Positions 44,835 through 56,671 are shown, counted from the stretch's first letter. The stretch is DNA of 64,000 nt from Asterella californica (GCA_036924285.1 JAYKYS010000012.1:10788001-10852000), one strand, 5' to 3'. The notes: generated by a model from the letters alone, not told the origin. Translations and numbers: made by a program.

Positions 44835-46821
44835 CGATATGCTTTGAGCCTCTGTTACACTAAGCACACATACTTGCTGTGAGCCGAAGGCTCAGTCCTT
44901 CCCAAGTCCTCACAGTCCAGCTTCCACTCTCTCATAAGATGGATCTAGTCTTTCAGAAGACAGCTATTCTGTCTTCCGGGATTCTAACAACGCTCCCTAA
45001 GTACCTCTCGTCTTCCGAGCTATATCTAAACAATCCTAACTAATCAAGGCATCGCATGGATTCCCAAGAAGACAACCCACCTTGCATTTCATCTTACTTC
45101 CTAACAGAAGATACAAGATATGTGAGAAACAAAGTGTATGAAAAGTTCAGAAGATGGTCGTGGGCTTCTGCTGTGACAGTGGTCTCCAGGAAGACTCCTA
45201 TGACGGCTTCCAATTAACTGACGTACTCGGAAGACTCCCCGCAGCCAGACTTTCCATCACTGATCTCACATGTCTTTGTCTTCCGACACGCAATCTAGCC
45301 TCACAACAGACACAGAACATTCATACTCTTTTCTTCCGACTCCTTACCTCTCATGCACGCTCAGAAGAAGCTTGCTGCATGACGAGAAGACATGACCCTC
45401 GACCATTCTCTCCAGATTCTGCCAGCAAGACTTCTCACAACTCTCTACTATGGGTCGGACAGAAGAGACACGTAAAGGACCCTCACGTCTTCTCGTGCAT
45501 TCTACCAGCCTTTCCAATCTTCTAGTCTCTCTAAGAAGATGTGGATTTGAGAAGCACGGAAGATCGGGAGGTACATGTCTGATTCTCAACTTCCAGCTTC
45601 TCAAAAACAACAATCAACTCACAAAGTCACTCACGATTCGTACCAAACCTCTCTCAACACAAAACCAATCCAATCTAATTTCGATACGAATTGAACACAG
45701 TCGTCTTCCGAAGACGTTTAGACATACAGAAGTGTCTTCCGAAGATGTTCAGATCTTCAGAAGCATCTTTTGTCCATGGGTTCGGGAACAAAGGTGTGGT
45801 AGGATAGAGAAATTGATAATCAGGTGATCGAATTTAAGAATGAGAGATGGAGAAGCTCGATTCCAACTTGGGAAGAAGTGGGAAGATGGCTGTTGAAAGT
45901 TGGACAGTACTTCCGAGTCCAATTCTCGTAGAAGAAAGTTCAGGGTAGGAAATCGATCGATGGGTTTCTTGCAAACGAATGGAGAAGCGCGAGGAACATC
46001 AAATCAGAGGCGGGAAGCGGTGGCAAGGGAAAAGAACACGGGAAGAACCTCAGTACAGCTTTTGGCTGCTTCTGGTACGCCTTCAGTCTTCTACGCGCTT
46101 CCGCTCATCAATCTCAACTCAATGTGATCCCACGATCCTGCTACTGTCGTCAATCTTGAGCTGTGCCCCTCGGCTGCTACAATCGATCTTGCTCTATCTT
46201 CGAACCTCTCTAATCGATCCTCAATGTCTACTTCGTGAAATCCGCAGGGATTCTCTCAACTCAACTGTGCTTCCAACTTAACAGAATCGATCTTGCTCCT
46301 TCTCTGGCCTCAATTTGATCTTATGTTCACAATTTCACTCTCCTTGCTTCCACCACTCAATTTGATACCCCGATTGCAATCGACCTTCAAAGCGTGGTGA
46401 GTCTTCGATACGGGAAGCAAACGACTGATTTCGTGCTAATGTGCCTTCTCTCGTATCTTCCCCGTGCGATTAGGGGTTCGACTTCCTTGACCTACTTACT
46501 ACCATGGTGGCTATCTTGTAGGTACACCTACCCCTCTCCTAGGTGGTACGTGGTTGGTACCCCTACAGTCGTGATTGCTGTCTTCTGGAAGACACCCGTC
46601 TTTCGTCTTCTGGAAGACACAATCGAGAAGATGTCTTCCCGGAAAATGTCTGTCTTCCGTCTTCCGAAGAAGTCGACTTCTCTTTACAAAAAGACCTTAA
46701 GATCATCTTTCCTCTAAGCAAGATATAATCTTAAGTAACAAGGTTATCTCAATTACACAGACATGTTATTAACTTCAAAAAGTTCAAAAAATCATAAATC
46801 CTGTAAATTGTGGGCACCACA
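44835..46821 (-). other. G3 5' region (presumed U3/R), no gene
   Basis: About 2 kb between the unit start and ORF1, matching G1 (2007-4035) and G5 (60658-62641). It is rich in GAAGA/TCTTC and holds the palindrome cluster at 46570-46690. Short ORFs on both strands reflect the repeated hexamers and are not conserved as proteins. Confidence 0.55.
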
Positions 46822-47075
46822 TGACCTGTGTATATGAAGTTATGAATTCTTGGTGTTACATGTTCTTGTGAGTGAGCTTCCCGACACCAATGTGCCTTCT
46901 TCTCGAGGAATGGATTTTGGATTTGAGTGCAGAAGCTTTGTCTGTGTCTTCTGGGCAATGGATTTCTTCGAATTCACACCCAATTGTGCATGAGAAGCCT
47001 TCTCTTTGACTGGCGGTGATTGTTAGAAGCTGTGCATAGTAGAAGCTTGTCTCATCCAGTGGAGCATTTAGGATC

Positions 47076-47991
47076 TGTAAACCCTCCGCGATCCTATCGA
47101 TCAACTAGCCCCCGATCTCTCAATCTCCACGATCGTCATCCACGAATCAGCAACATGTCGGGCTTGTCTCTCACTCAGGGGTCACCTCTGATGGTTTTGA
47201 TGGAAGCACACCATGAATCTTGAAGGGAAAAATGCTAAGTTCACTCGTTCATACACTCACAAACTTATCAACTAAAAATCTCCTTAAACTCATCAACTAA
47301 AATCCTCCATTCTAACGACGTCTCTCAAGTTCTCACATGCTAAAAATATCTCACACTCTCTATATTACTCAAGTTGTCATTACGACGATGTGAAAACAAG
47401 GATGAGGAGCTCTTCTCTACTCCTCTATTTATACATTCTAGGTTTTTACTTTGGTACCCTCGGGTAACTCAGTCGTAACTATTTTTACCGAGTTTTACTA
47501 AGATATTACTTAAGGTAAAAGCATTAATCACATGGGCTTCTTACCTTTTCACATGGGCTTATTCCTTCAAAGTCAACAACTTCTAGAAGGATTCTGGAAT
47601 ATTCTCAAGGAATCTCGAATTTCCACCCCCCCTCTACACTAGGACCCACTAAAGAGGAAACATGTGGAATCTCTTCTTGTTTTTAATGCCCACAAAGTCC
47701 ACAACTTTAATCCAACCACTAATATCAAGTCAAAAAGGAAATAAGGGATACTTTCCACCTCCTTTCTACCTTTTAGACAAGAGGACAAGATAGTAGTGCT
47801 CACTCTTTAGCAAATATCTGAATTCTGCCAAAAGTACAGCTAAGTTTAACCATAACTAACTTTTAGCTAGTCATGACTAACTTGATATCTCCTTAAAGTA
47901 CTTTGGCAGCAAATAAACATTCTCAACACTTAGTTATAACTAAACACCTTACTAATAGACAAACTTCCTATGTGTAACATAGGTCGTTACC
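47076..47991 (-). repeat. D 3' LTR
   Basis: The 916-bp LTR on the minus strand begins at 47991 (TGTAACGACC expected; the T is G here) and ends GGGTTTACA at 47076. Confidence 0.92.
47426..47433 (-). promoter_or_regulatory. TATA box of D 3' LTR
   Basis: TATAAATA followed by GAGGAGTAG on the minus strand, a good plant TATA context. The same box is at 55269-55276 in the 5' LTR. Confidence 0.65.
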
Positions 47992-48005
47992 TTTTACCCC
48001 CGGAC
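47992..48005 (-). other. D polypurine tract
   Basis: On the minus strand GTCCGGGGGTAAAA directly precedes the 3' LTR. Confidence 0.7.
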
Positions 48006-49250
48006 TAAATTTTCGCTACGTCCTCGGAGTGAAGAGAGAACTTTCGTCGATGAAACAGCTTCAAATTGTCATGGTTGACCCGATCGAATCTCCTTCCTCC
48101 CAACTCCTGAAGGTCATATGTGAAGTTGCTCCACACCTTATCTACAACAAAAGGACCAAAATATCTCGGAAGAAACTTCTTCCTAGCCCTCTTGAATCCG
48201 ATAGCATCATACAACATAACCCAATCTCCTACTTGAAAAGGTTTTACCTCCTTCTTGCCCAAACGTTTGTCGTAACTCTTCTTTTGATACACCTGAGCTC
48301 GTTCCATCCGGATCATTGCTACCGCTCGGGTCTCTTCCAACTCCATGAGTTGCTCCCTTCTTGACTTGACCACGTCTTCTCCTCTCGACCTCTTCAACTT
48401 TCGTTGAATGGTTTGAAAAGTATCCAATTCGAATTGGATCGGCAACTTGGACTCCACTCCATAAACCAGTCGAAATGGAGAGTACCCAGTAGAAGTCTTT
48501 GTTGTCGTTCGCTACTCCCATAAGATGGCATGTAGCCTCTTATCTCAAGTATGTTTCGCAGTCTCAACACCAGCATCTTTGGCGAGCATCATACAAAGTG
48601 TAAGATTGATCTTCTCCGCAAGACCATTGGCATTTGGTTTGTATGAGGTCGTTACTCGTGCCTTGATAGAAAAGTGTTGTAGCATAGCAGTAGTCATGCT
48701 CCCTACAAACTCTCCTCCTCTATCCGAGACCAACTCTAACGGACATCCAAATCTTGTGATGATCCTCTCCCATAGGAATCTACCGACTTCTGTTTCATTG
48801 GTCTCTCTCAAAGGTCTAGCCTCTACCCACTTGGTACAATAGTCAGTGGCGACTACAATGTATCTATTGCCTCGAGGTGTCTTATTAAGAGGACCTACAA
48901 AGTCAATACCCCACTTCCCAAACGGCCCTAATACTGGAATTGATCTTAAAGGAGGTGTTCTAGTAGACTTCAGAGCAAATGCTTGACATACGTCGCAAGT
49001 TTTGCAATAGTCTACACTCTTTGAAAATCCCTCTCCAGTGGTAACCCGCATCCAAAATCTTGAAGGCTGTTATCTTACGAGCAAAGTGACCTCCGCAAAC
49101 AGTTCCGTCGTGAAACTCGTGCATTAGCTTGAATGCCTCCTTCTGACCAACTGCTCTCCTTAGTAACCCATCTGCTCCTTGATGAAACAGAATTTCCTCC
49201 ATCATGGTGTAAAGTTTGCATCTCTTGATCAACGCGTACGTTCTCGGGTA
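48005..49250 (-). pseudogene. D integrase, broken
   Basis: Read from 49232 downward: a His-His / Cys-Cys zinc region (HEFHDGTVCGGH, then CKTCDVCQ after a frameshift near 49050). The catalytic core follows with WGIDFVGPL (first Asp), LVSDRGGEF (second Asp) and NGLAEKIN (Glu). Stops near 48540 separate the C-terminal part, which has SPFRLVYG-like sequence, the KPFQVGDWVM segment and PRYFGPFVV, the GPF/Y motif. There is no chromodomain after GPF. Lesions make it inactive. Confidence 0.9.
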
Positions 49251-49288
49251 TGCATACCTTCTGGAAAAGAGCCATCTGCAAGGAAACT

Positions 49289-51013
49289 CTAGATTTCCTT
49301 GTACTCGTCCGGTATCTCCTCAATGCTTGTGATGGTCATCAGATGCTCGTCTGGAAATGAATCATCAAACGGTTCTTCTCCCTCATCATCATAAGCCCTC
49401 GACAAAATATCAGCATTCGCATGCTTTTTCCCTGGTCTATCTTCGATCACGTAGTCGTATTCTGTTAGAAGGATCTTCCAACGAGCAATACGACCTTCGG
49501 CATTAGGCTTATTGAAGATATACTTTAAAACTTTGTGATCTGTGACTATGGAAAATTTTCCTCCTAGCAAGTAGTGTCGAAATTTCTTCAATCCGAAGAT
49601 CACTGCTAATCCTTCTCGTTCAATCACGGAGCAATTCTTCTCCGCTGGCACCATCTGCCTACTAGCATAAGTTATAGGATGATCATGCTCATCTCCATCT
49701 AACTGACTTAATGTACACCCGATAGCTACATTGGAGGCATCCATATACAGAATAAATGCTTTACTCCACTCAGGTTTAGCAAGTATAGGAGCTATCACCA
49801 ATGCCTTTTTCAGCTCCTCAAATGCTTCCTTTGCCTTCTGATCATGCACTATCAAGTCAAAATCAACTCCATTCTTCATGTACATAGTCAAAGCTATTGC
49901 TTTGTTTGAGAAGGAAAAGATAAACCTACGATAATATCCAACCATGCCAAGAAACTGCCTCAACTTTGTCAAGTTCATCAGAAATGAAAGATCTACAATC
50001 TTCTTCACCTTCTCAGGATCTACCGCAATCCTATTCTTGGAAATGATGTGCCTTAACAGCAGACCTTCTTCGCAGCCAAAGATGCACTTCTCTGGATTTA
50101 GAGAAGCGTTGGCTTGCTCCAACCGCTGCAAAACTTTGATCACATGATCAAAATGGTCCTCCTTTCTTCCGTACACACAGAAATCGTCAATGAAATCACG
50201 AACAAACTCCCCTATGAATGATTCAAACACCTTGTTCATGAACCTCTGAAACGTGGCCGGAGCATTACACAATCCGAATGGCATCACTCGAAATGCAAAT
50301 GTTCCCCAAGGAGTAGTGAAAGTAGTCAACTGTTGGTACTCTTGTGCTATCTTGATCTAGTTATACCCACTATAACCATCACCAAAGCTGTACCATTCAT
50401 GACCAGCAACTTCTTCCAAAATCTCATCTATAAATGGTAGAGGATAATAATCCTTCTTGGTAACTGCATTCAACTTCTTATAGTCTATGCACACTCGCAG
50501 CTTACCATTCTTCTTCTTGACAATCACAATGGGTGAAATCCATTCTGAGTTCTCCACCTCATAGATGAAACTCGCCTCCTTCAACTTGTCTATCTCCTCC
50601 TTGACCATCATTGCTGTTGTAGGATTGACCCTTCTCTGCTTCTGTCGAACTGATCTTGCGTTCTCCTCCATTTCGATTCGATGAGTCTCGAGAGTCACCT
50701 CTTTCAAATCTTTGTAGCTGAAAGCAAACACGTGGATATATTTTCGAAATATATCTAAGAATCTACTTTTCTCCTCTTGAGTGACATTGATACCAAACTT
50801 CAGGGTAGAGAGTCTTCTCACAATCTTTGTCTCACTCAACTCTTCTTTGTCAAGATCTTTCTCCACTGCTGGTCGAGGCAACAAGTCAATAGCACTAAGT
50901 GGATGTAATGATTCATCTCGATCAAATCCTTCGTCCTCAGACGAGGATTCTTGATCATAAGAATCTTCGGTATCTACTTCTGAGACACTTTGATCATCCT
51001 CCGTATCAGATTC
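49289..51013 (-). pseudogene. D reverse transcriptase and RNase H, broken
   Basis: One frame with a TAG at about 50355-50357 (CAG in the likely ancestor). RT motifs: ISPIVIVKKKNGKLRVCIDYKKLN, SFGDGYSGYN (catalytic Asp), FGLCNAPATFQRFM and the FIDDF box. RNase H follows with LYMDASNVAIG, IEREGLAVIFGL, IVTDHKVLKY and HANADILSRA, giving the full set of acidic residues. An acidic linker runs upstream to a TGA at 51014 separating it from protease. Frames are otherwise well kept, so D is not very old. Confidence 0.92.
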
Positions 51014-51913
51014 TCAGTAGTCACTAGTGGGTCTATCAGAGTCAGAAGTCATAACTCCAACACCCGAGAGAGGTACTATCACTCTATGATCTCTAGGTCC
51101 AATCCGTAAGTATCCCTTGTACCACCTATCAGTGGTGCGCACAGCTCTCAACCAAGGCCTACCCATGAGCAAATCATAACTAGAGTCCTTTAACACTTGA
51201 AAGGACATCAATGTTTGAACTCCCATCACCGACACGACCACCTTCTCTAACACACCAAGAGGTCTTACCCGTTGCTTGTTAGCCATCCTCACGACAATGC
51301 TAGCCAGGCGAGTTGGTTCCATCCCCAACTTCTTCATCAACCTCTCCGATATGGCATTTACAGCCGACCCTTCGTCCACCAATACGTCAAAGACGTAGTG
51401 ACCATTCAACCAGACTTCAATCTTTGAAGCCCTAGTGCATACTTTTGAAGCATGCACATCCACCACATCAACTCCCACTGAATTTGATGTCTTGCTCTTG
51501 GGTTTCTTCTTCTTGCTTCTCTTAGAACTCAGTCCTCCTCTAAGTTCCCTTCGTAAGCTGGGATTAAGTGCGATCAGTTGTCCAACAGTGATGTTGGCTT
51601 TCTGAGCACCCACATCTTCAACCACATCATATCCCGCTTGAGAAGATGAAATGGTGAAATCCGCCATCCCCAGCTTCCTTCTTGGCTCCCTTGGTGTACT
51701 CGAAACATTACTCGAACGAGTACTTCTACTTGCTGACTCCTCCATGAAAACCGGTTCATCAGAAAATCGAGTTCTTTTCCTTTCTTGAGCTAAAAGCTCC
51801 ACATGTGCATGAAAAGAGTTTGAACTCTCTCTTTTCTTGTAGATGGGATCTCGCACGACATCGATAGTAGCCACCCCCTTGTCTCGTCCTTGTGATGTTT
51901 CCTCCATCCACAT
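51014..51913 (-). pseudogene. D aspartic protease region
   Basis: A 299-codon open frame. The N-terminal part is hydrophilic, with a basic SKRSKKKKPKSK cluster. The protease-like half reads DVLVDEGSAVNAISERL, then LLMGRPWLRA. The active-site triad is D-E-G rather than D-T/S-G, so activity is doubtful or the loop is a lineage variant. It ends at a TGA (51014-51016) in frame with RT. The start is not native: gag-NC precedes it in another frame. Confidence 0.8.
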
Positions 51914-52885
51914 TCATTCTGACAGCTTCGGCACCTCTTGCTCCGTTGTTAGGACAATTTTGCTGGAAATGAGAACCTCCACACGTCCAACAAGTGATTC
52001 CTCCAAAGTTACCTTGATTGCCTCTAAAGTTACCTTGATTTCCTCGGTTGGGATTGTTGTCGTAACCTCTTTGACCTCCTCCTCCACCTTTGTTCCTCCA
52101 TTCTCGTAACTGCACCACGTTTATCTTGAGATCCGCAAGAGTATCGGTGATGCTCTTCAACTTGGCATGAAATCAGAGGTGGCAGTAGACATCGTTGTTG
52201 GGACAAACGGTCTTGGCACCACCGTTGGAGTAGGAGCTGACGTTGAAGCAATCACCAATTGTGATGGTGCGAGTGCGATCGTTGTGGCTACACCAGGAGT
52301 CGGAGTTGACACCAGAGCAGCATGATGAGGTTGGATGATATCTCCTTCATCCAAACTCTCTTCCATATTTGTCGCAATCTTGATGGCCTCCGCTTTGGTT
52401 GCTGGCTTCTCGTACCTCACTTGGGTTCGAATTGAAGGCCTCAACCCTCCCACCAAGTTCTTGGTCAACACTGCTCCAATCCCCGTCATCGTTAACTCCA
52501 CATTGTCTCCACTCTTCCGTAAGACCGTCCTAAATCGTTGCTCCAACTTATCCACCCTTTCGGCATATTGCCGAACTTTCTCGTCGTCCCGTTGCTTCGA
52601 ATGAGTAAGCTCCACCATGAGCTTCTCATAACTCTCTTCTGGAAGAAATTCTTCGATGAGTGCATTACTCAACGTCTCCCATGTGTCCTCAATTGCACCA
52701 GGTGTCTAGCTCTTCACTCGGTCTTCATACCACGTAAGAGCAAAATCTTCTAAAAACTCTGGCAGTAACAACATCCATTCTTCCTTCCTTCTCACGTTGT
52801 TTTCGGTGTAACCCCTTTTGAAGTCTCGTACAAATGGTTCTACATCTTCATTGTCTTTCTCATGAAACACTGGTAACTTCCCCAT
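51913..52885 (-). pseudogene. D gag with zinc knuckle, broken
   Basis: The ATG at 52885 begins M-G-K-L-P-V-F. Capsid-like motifs FLEDFALTWYEDRV and LIEEFLPEESYEKL follow, with one TAG between them at about 52710. The frame closes at 52157. A shifted frame (52160-51759) holds a Gly/Asn-rich stretch and CWTCGGSHFQQNC, a zinc knuckle with CX2CX3HX4C spacing. This is the RNA-packaging structural protein; the frame lesions disable this copy. Confidence 0.87.
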
Positions 52886-53098
52886 CTTGTAACTATTCTT
52901 TCTACCCTTCTAATTTTTGTGCAATAACTACTCGCTAAAAGAGTACGAACATCACCAATTCCATTCGCGAATAATCTACCATAGGTAAAATGAAAGGAAA
53001 TGGTTGTAACAACACCTCTTGTGCCCTCTCTTCTCCCAAGGTAATCATGAGCTTGAGTCGCATCACCGTCTTCTCCACCATCCGAATGACGATCTCCA

Positions 53099-53575
53099 TC
53101 ACAACTCAGTCGAGTTCTCTTTTGAAATCGACAACTTCTCTGCCTCAGCTCTTTGAGTCTCGTCCAACTTCTCGACTACTGACGTAAGTAGGACAGCCAC
53201 ATCGACGCACTTGTGTCCTCTTGATAGATCACCCACTCCACAACTTGGACAAGGATCTTCGCCTAGAAGATGAATTGGCGCTGGTGACGATGGACCCACT
53301 CGAAGACTTAAATCAGTAAACTCTCGCTTCCCTTTAGCTCTCTCGGTTCTGATTCTAGTTGGACAATTCACTACTTTGTGTCCCAACCCTCTACAGAAAT
53401 AACACCACAAGTCGGTTTCTACTCTTCTCCTCAGAGATTCTACTTGAGGTTTAGTACTAGGGTTTTCAAACTCGACGATAATCTCTCTCGAACTTTCTCC
53501 GACACTTACTATGACATCTAAACCTTGAGAAAGGTTTCTAAGTCTAACTTTCCAATCTTTTGAATTTCCACTCAT
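53099..53575 (-). CDS. D upstream ORF with a second zinc knuckle
   Basis: From the ATG at 53575 the frame gives 158 residues with no stop. CYFCRGLGHKVVNC is a classical CX2CX4HX4C knuckle near residue 60. A second Cys/His cluster (CPSCGVGDLSRGHKC) follows ~45 residues later, then a helical Glu/Leu-rich tail. It lies upstream of gag in the same strand, an unusual extra ORF for a Ty3 element. The knuckle suggests RNA or DNA binding; the role is unknown. The native start could be further upstream. Confidence 0.6.
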   Translation of the reverse strand: MSGNSKDWKVRLRNLSQGLDVIVSVGESSREIIVEFENPSTKPQVESLRRRVETDLWCYFCRGLGHKVVNCPTRIRTERAKGKREFTDLSLRVGPSSPAPIHLLGEDPCPSCGVGDLSRGHKCVDVAVLLTSVVEKLDETQRAEAEKLSISKENSTEL

Positions 53576-53713
53576 GTTGCACCTTCTCAACCATTAAGTG
53601 GACAAAATATCATAGAGGAAAATAATTCTACATCACTTTCTTAACTCTTTCGAGCTTTATATTGGAAATCGTGTATTATACATGCTATACACGAAATAAA
53701 ATCTAATCTAAAA

Positions 53714-54031
53714 TTAACTATCAAAGATATGATCCTCCTCATCATCGTTTGTACTAATCACAACAGACATCTTGAACTCACTCTTGTAAGGATCCAACTC
53801 TACTTCACCAGGAGCATTCGTGGCCTCTACAGTGAATGATGCTTTAAACTCGGCTTTCTTCAAGTCTATGCCAATGGTCGCAGAAGCTTCTTGGTATAGG
53901 ATAAAGAGGGCACCCCAAGTGCTATAGATGCGTGTTCGTAACTCATCTATACTTAACTTGGGCTTCTCCGTCTCTATTCGAACTCCTAAACGTCTCTTCT
54001 TCCACCTCGGCACTCGAACTGGATTCCCCAT
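53714..54031 (-). CDS. D leader ORF, function unknown
   Basis: A 105-codon open frame starting MGNPVRVPRWKKRR, basic at the N-terminus and acidic at the C-terminus (NDDEEDHIF). No motif is recognised. It precedes the zinc-knuckle ORF and follows the repeated leader. It may be a genuine small protein or a fortuitous ORF. Confidence 0.4.
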   Translation of the reverse strand: MGNPVRVPRWKKRRLGVRIETEKPKLSIDELRTRIYSTWGALFILYQEASATIGIDLKKAEFKASFTVEATNAPGEVELDPYKSEFKMSVVISTNDDEEDHIFDS

Positions 54032-54184
54032 GAAGTATCTTCAAGACCTCCTTGTATGCCGAAACGTATATCTCTTAGTTGGTAAGAGATCTCTCCAAGA
54101 TTTTTGTGGTCTCCAGTAGCTCAACCTCCAAGCTACTAAATCATGAAGTTTCAACAACAACTTCCCTAATCAGAAGAGATGGTG

Positions 54185-54630
54185 ATGACTGTACAAATTT
54201 TCAGAGAACTGAAATTTGTATATTTTCACTTCTCTCATGGTTGTCAACCCCCTCCACTTTGAAAAATTCTTTCTCTCTCTTCAGACCTCATCTTCTCATG
54301 ATTTCTTTTGTCTTGGATAGCTTATCAGCCACTCTAAAACATTGGAAAGTTTCTCAGGAAAATAAAATTCACAGAAAATTTGACAATGACTGTAAACTTT
54401 TTCCAGAGAACAGAATTCCTCAACTCTCACGAATAGACCCCCTCAACTTTGGAAATTCATTGCTCCCTCTCTAGACCACCTTTTCCTATGATTTTTTTGG
54501 AGTAGATAGGTTATCAGCCAAGCTACAGTCCTGAAAAGTTTCACTGGAAAATAAAATTCACAGAAAATCTGACAATGACTGTAAATATTTTCCAGAGAGC
54601 ATTAATCTTCAAACTCGGAAATGTTTCTCC
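54185..54630. repeat. ~190-200 bp tandem repeats in the D leader
   Basis: The core GACTGTA-A--TTT-CAGAGA recurs at about 54186, 54389 and 54577. Each is followed by CAACT..., CCCCCTC-ACTTT (first two units), GATAG-TTATCAGCCA and AAAATAAAATTCACAGAAAAT. About 2.2 diverged units are present, in the untranslated region between primer site and first ORF. Confidence 0.65.
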
Positions 54631-54896
54631 TCTAATAACTTCTCTCTCCTCCTTTCTCTACAACTCTTGTTTCACCCCCTCTCAACTCTCCTCAAACTCT
54701 TTCTAAGTGAACAAGATGTAAAGAATAATCTCGAATGCGTCATAGATTACTACAGGATACACGAAAAGTTCTAACGTTGCTAACATCGCGTTAGCTCTCT
54801 CTCCTCCCAACGTTCTCTCCATATGTTCTCTCATAATCTCTTTTTGTCTAATATAGAACTGAACTCTAAACATTTTCAATGATCCCTTCAAGTGAA

Positions 54897-54914
54897 GTCC
54901 CGACAACGGAACCA
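54897..54914 (-). other. D primer-binding site (tRNA-Glu type)
   Basis: On the minus strand TGGTTCCGTTGTCGGGAC starts four bases after the 5' LTR. It matches the complement of the plant tRNA-Glu 3' end (from general knowledge) with one mismatch. Confidence 0.7.
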
Positions 54915-54918
54915 AAAA

Positions 54919-55833
54919 TGTAAACCCTCCGCGGTCCTATCGATCAACTACCCCCCGATCTCTCAATCTCCACGATCGTCATCCACGAATCTGCAACATG
55001 TCGGGCTTGTCTCTCACTCAGGGGTCACCTCTGATGGTTTTGATGGAAGCACACCATGAATCTTGAAGGGAAAAATGCTAAGTTCACTCATTCATACACC
55101 CACAAACTTATCAACTAAAAATCTCCTTAAACTCATCAACTAAAATCCTCCATTCTAACGATGTCTTTCAAGTTCTCACATGCTAAAAATATCCCACACT
55201 CTCTATATTACTCAAGTTGTCATTACGACGATGTGAAAACAAGGATGAGGAGCTCTTCTCTACTCCTCTATTTATACATTCTAGGTTTTTACTTTGGTAC
55301 CCCTCGGTAACTCAGCCGTAACTGCTTTTACCGAGTTTTACTAAGATATTACTTAAGGTAAAAGCATTAATCACATGAGCTTCTTACCTTTTCACATGGG
55401 CTTATTCCTTCAAAGTCAACAACTTCTAGAAGGATTCTGGAATATTCTCAAGGAATCTCGAATTTCCACCCCCCTCTACACTAGGACTCACTAAAAAGGA
55501 AACATGTGGAATCTCTTCTTGTTTTTAATGCCCACAAAGTCCATAACTTTAATCCAACCACTAATATCAAGTCAAAAAGGAGATAAGGGATACTTTCCAC
55601 CTCCTTTCTACCTTTTAGACAAGAGGACAAGATAGTAGTGCTCACTCTTTAGCAAATATCTAAATTCTGCCAAAAGTACAACTAAGTTTAACCATAACTA
55701 ACTTTTAGCTAGTCATGACTAACTTGATACCTCCTTAAAGTACTTTGGCAGCAAATAAACATTCTCAACACTTAGTTATAACTAAACACCTTACTAATAG
55801 ACAAACTTCCTACGTGTAACATAGGTCGTTACA
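54919..55833 (-). repeat. D 5' LTR
   Basis: A 915-bp LTR with intact ends TGTAACGACC (55833) and GGGTTTACA (54919). TATAAATA lies at 55269-55276 on the minus strand. Confidence 0.93.
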
Positions 55834-56671
55834 GATCCACGTACGGACGGTCCTATGGATAAGCGATCTCAAAAGACGGAGTAGTCGAAGCAACGACAGA
55901 AGAAGAAAGAATCCTTCTTTCCATAGCAAAAGACGACATCCTCAAGTAGAAGACTGTGTAACTGTAAGCAAATTTGTTGTCTTCCTCCCCAAATTACTAC
56001 AAGCAAGGATGACTTGTTAGTCAGGATCCGGACTAGAAGCCTGTCGGAGTCTTAATTTCTCATTTTTATCTTGTTTTCTCTTGTTTGGATTTTCTCTTTT
56101 TCTCCATCTTTTCTCATCTTCCCATCTTCCTATCTTCTTCTAGTGAGCTTCCGAGACTTCTATTGAGCTTCTGTGAAGGTGAATGTCGTTGTAATGCTGC
56201 AGGAAGACTGTTTCCGTAGGAGAAGCCTGGGAAGGCTACAGGGAGCATACACCTTGTGATAGATCTAACCCGTTGGGACTTGGAAGAGCAATGTGTGACT
56301 GACGTTGCTAGTTCGACTTCTACGAAGCAGGAGCAATCTTCTGGAGGTATGAGAAGCCGAGAATTGCTTCGGGAAGACTGTGTTGAGAAGACTAGAAGAA
56401 GTGATCTGGAAGCAGGACGCGTCTTCTCAAGCTTCCTTGTATATAATTGTGTGATATGTAACTGGTAGTTGTTTGTTTAGGTCTGGAGCACCTTCTAAAG
56501 GGTCTAGAAGCCGTGTGGTTTTGTGAGAAGACGTGATTTCTAGATAAAACCCGTGTGTTTGTGTGTTTGAACAGATCTTAGAATTTAGAGCAGCGATACT
56601 TGTGCAAATCCTCTGTGGGAACGATATCTTGTATACTAAATGGGCAAAAGGAAAAATCTTGCGTCACTACA

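Larger units (their letters stand above)
25903..46821 (-). mobile_element. G3: ORF-bearing LTR-like unit, interrupted by A1
   Basis: On the minus strand G3 begins TGTGGTGCCC at 46821 and ends CACTACA at 25903. It is flanked by TGATC (25898-25902) and TGACC (46822-46826), a 5-bp duplication with one mismatch. A1 and one ACGT copy (28425-44230) are inserted in ORF1; without them the unit is about 5.1 kb. I found no second LTR, gag or pol inside, so like G2 it behaves as a solo LTR. It carries the GAAGAC palindrome cluster (46570-46690), ORF1 and the conserved 3'-end block. Confidence 0.7.
47076..55833 (-). mobile_element. D: Ty3/gypsy element, minus strand
   Basis: D is 8758 bp with LTRs at 54919-55833 (5') and 47076-47991 (3') and a GATC duplication (47072-47075 / 55834-55837). 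Minus-strand order: primer site, long leader with tandem repeats, two small upstream ORFs, gag, protease, RT-RNase H, integrase, polypurine tract. LTRs differ at about 20 positions by eye, mostly transitions. The coding region has several stops and frameshifts. Its RT (FGLCNAP, FIDD) is unlike family A. Confidence 0.93.
46827..56671 (+). mobile_element. G4: 3' part of a family-G unit, split by D
   Basis: 46858-47075 and 55834-56671 match, in plus orientation, the last ~0.9 kb of G3 (reverse of 25903-26240). Shared features are GTGAGCTTCCC-ACACCAA, CACCCAATTGTGCATGAGAAG, a GTGTGTTTGAACAGATCTTAG stretch and the CTCTGTGGG block (56611). It ends CACTACA at 56671 and then joins A5 gag. The 5' part with ORF1 is missing. 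D is inserted at GATC. Confidence 0.6.
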
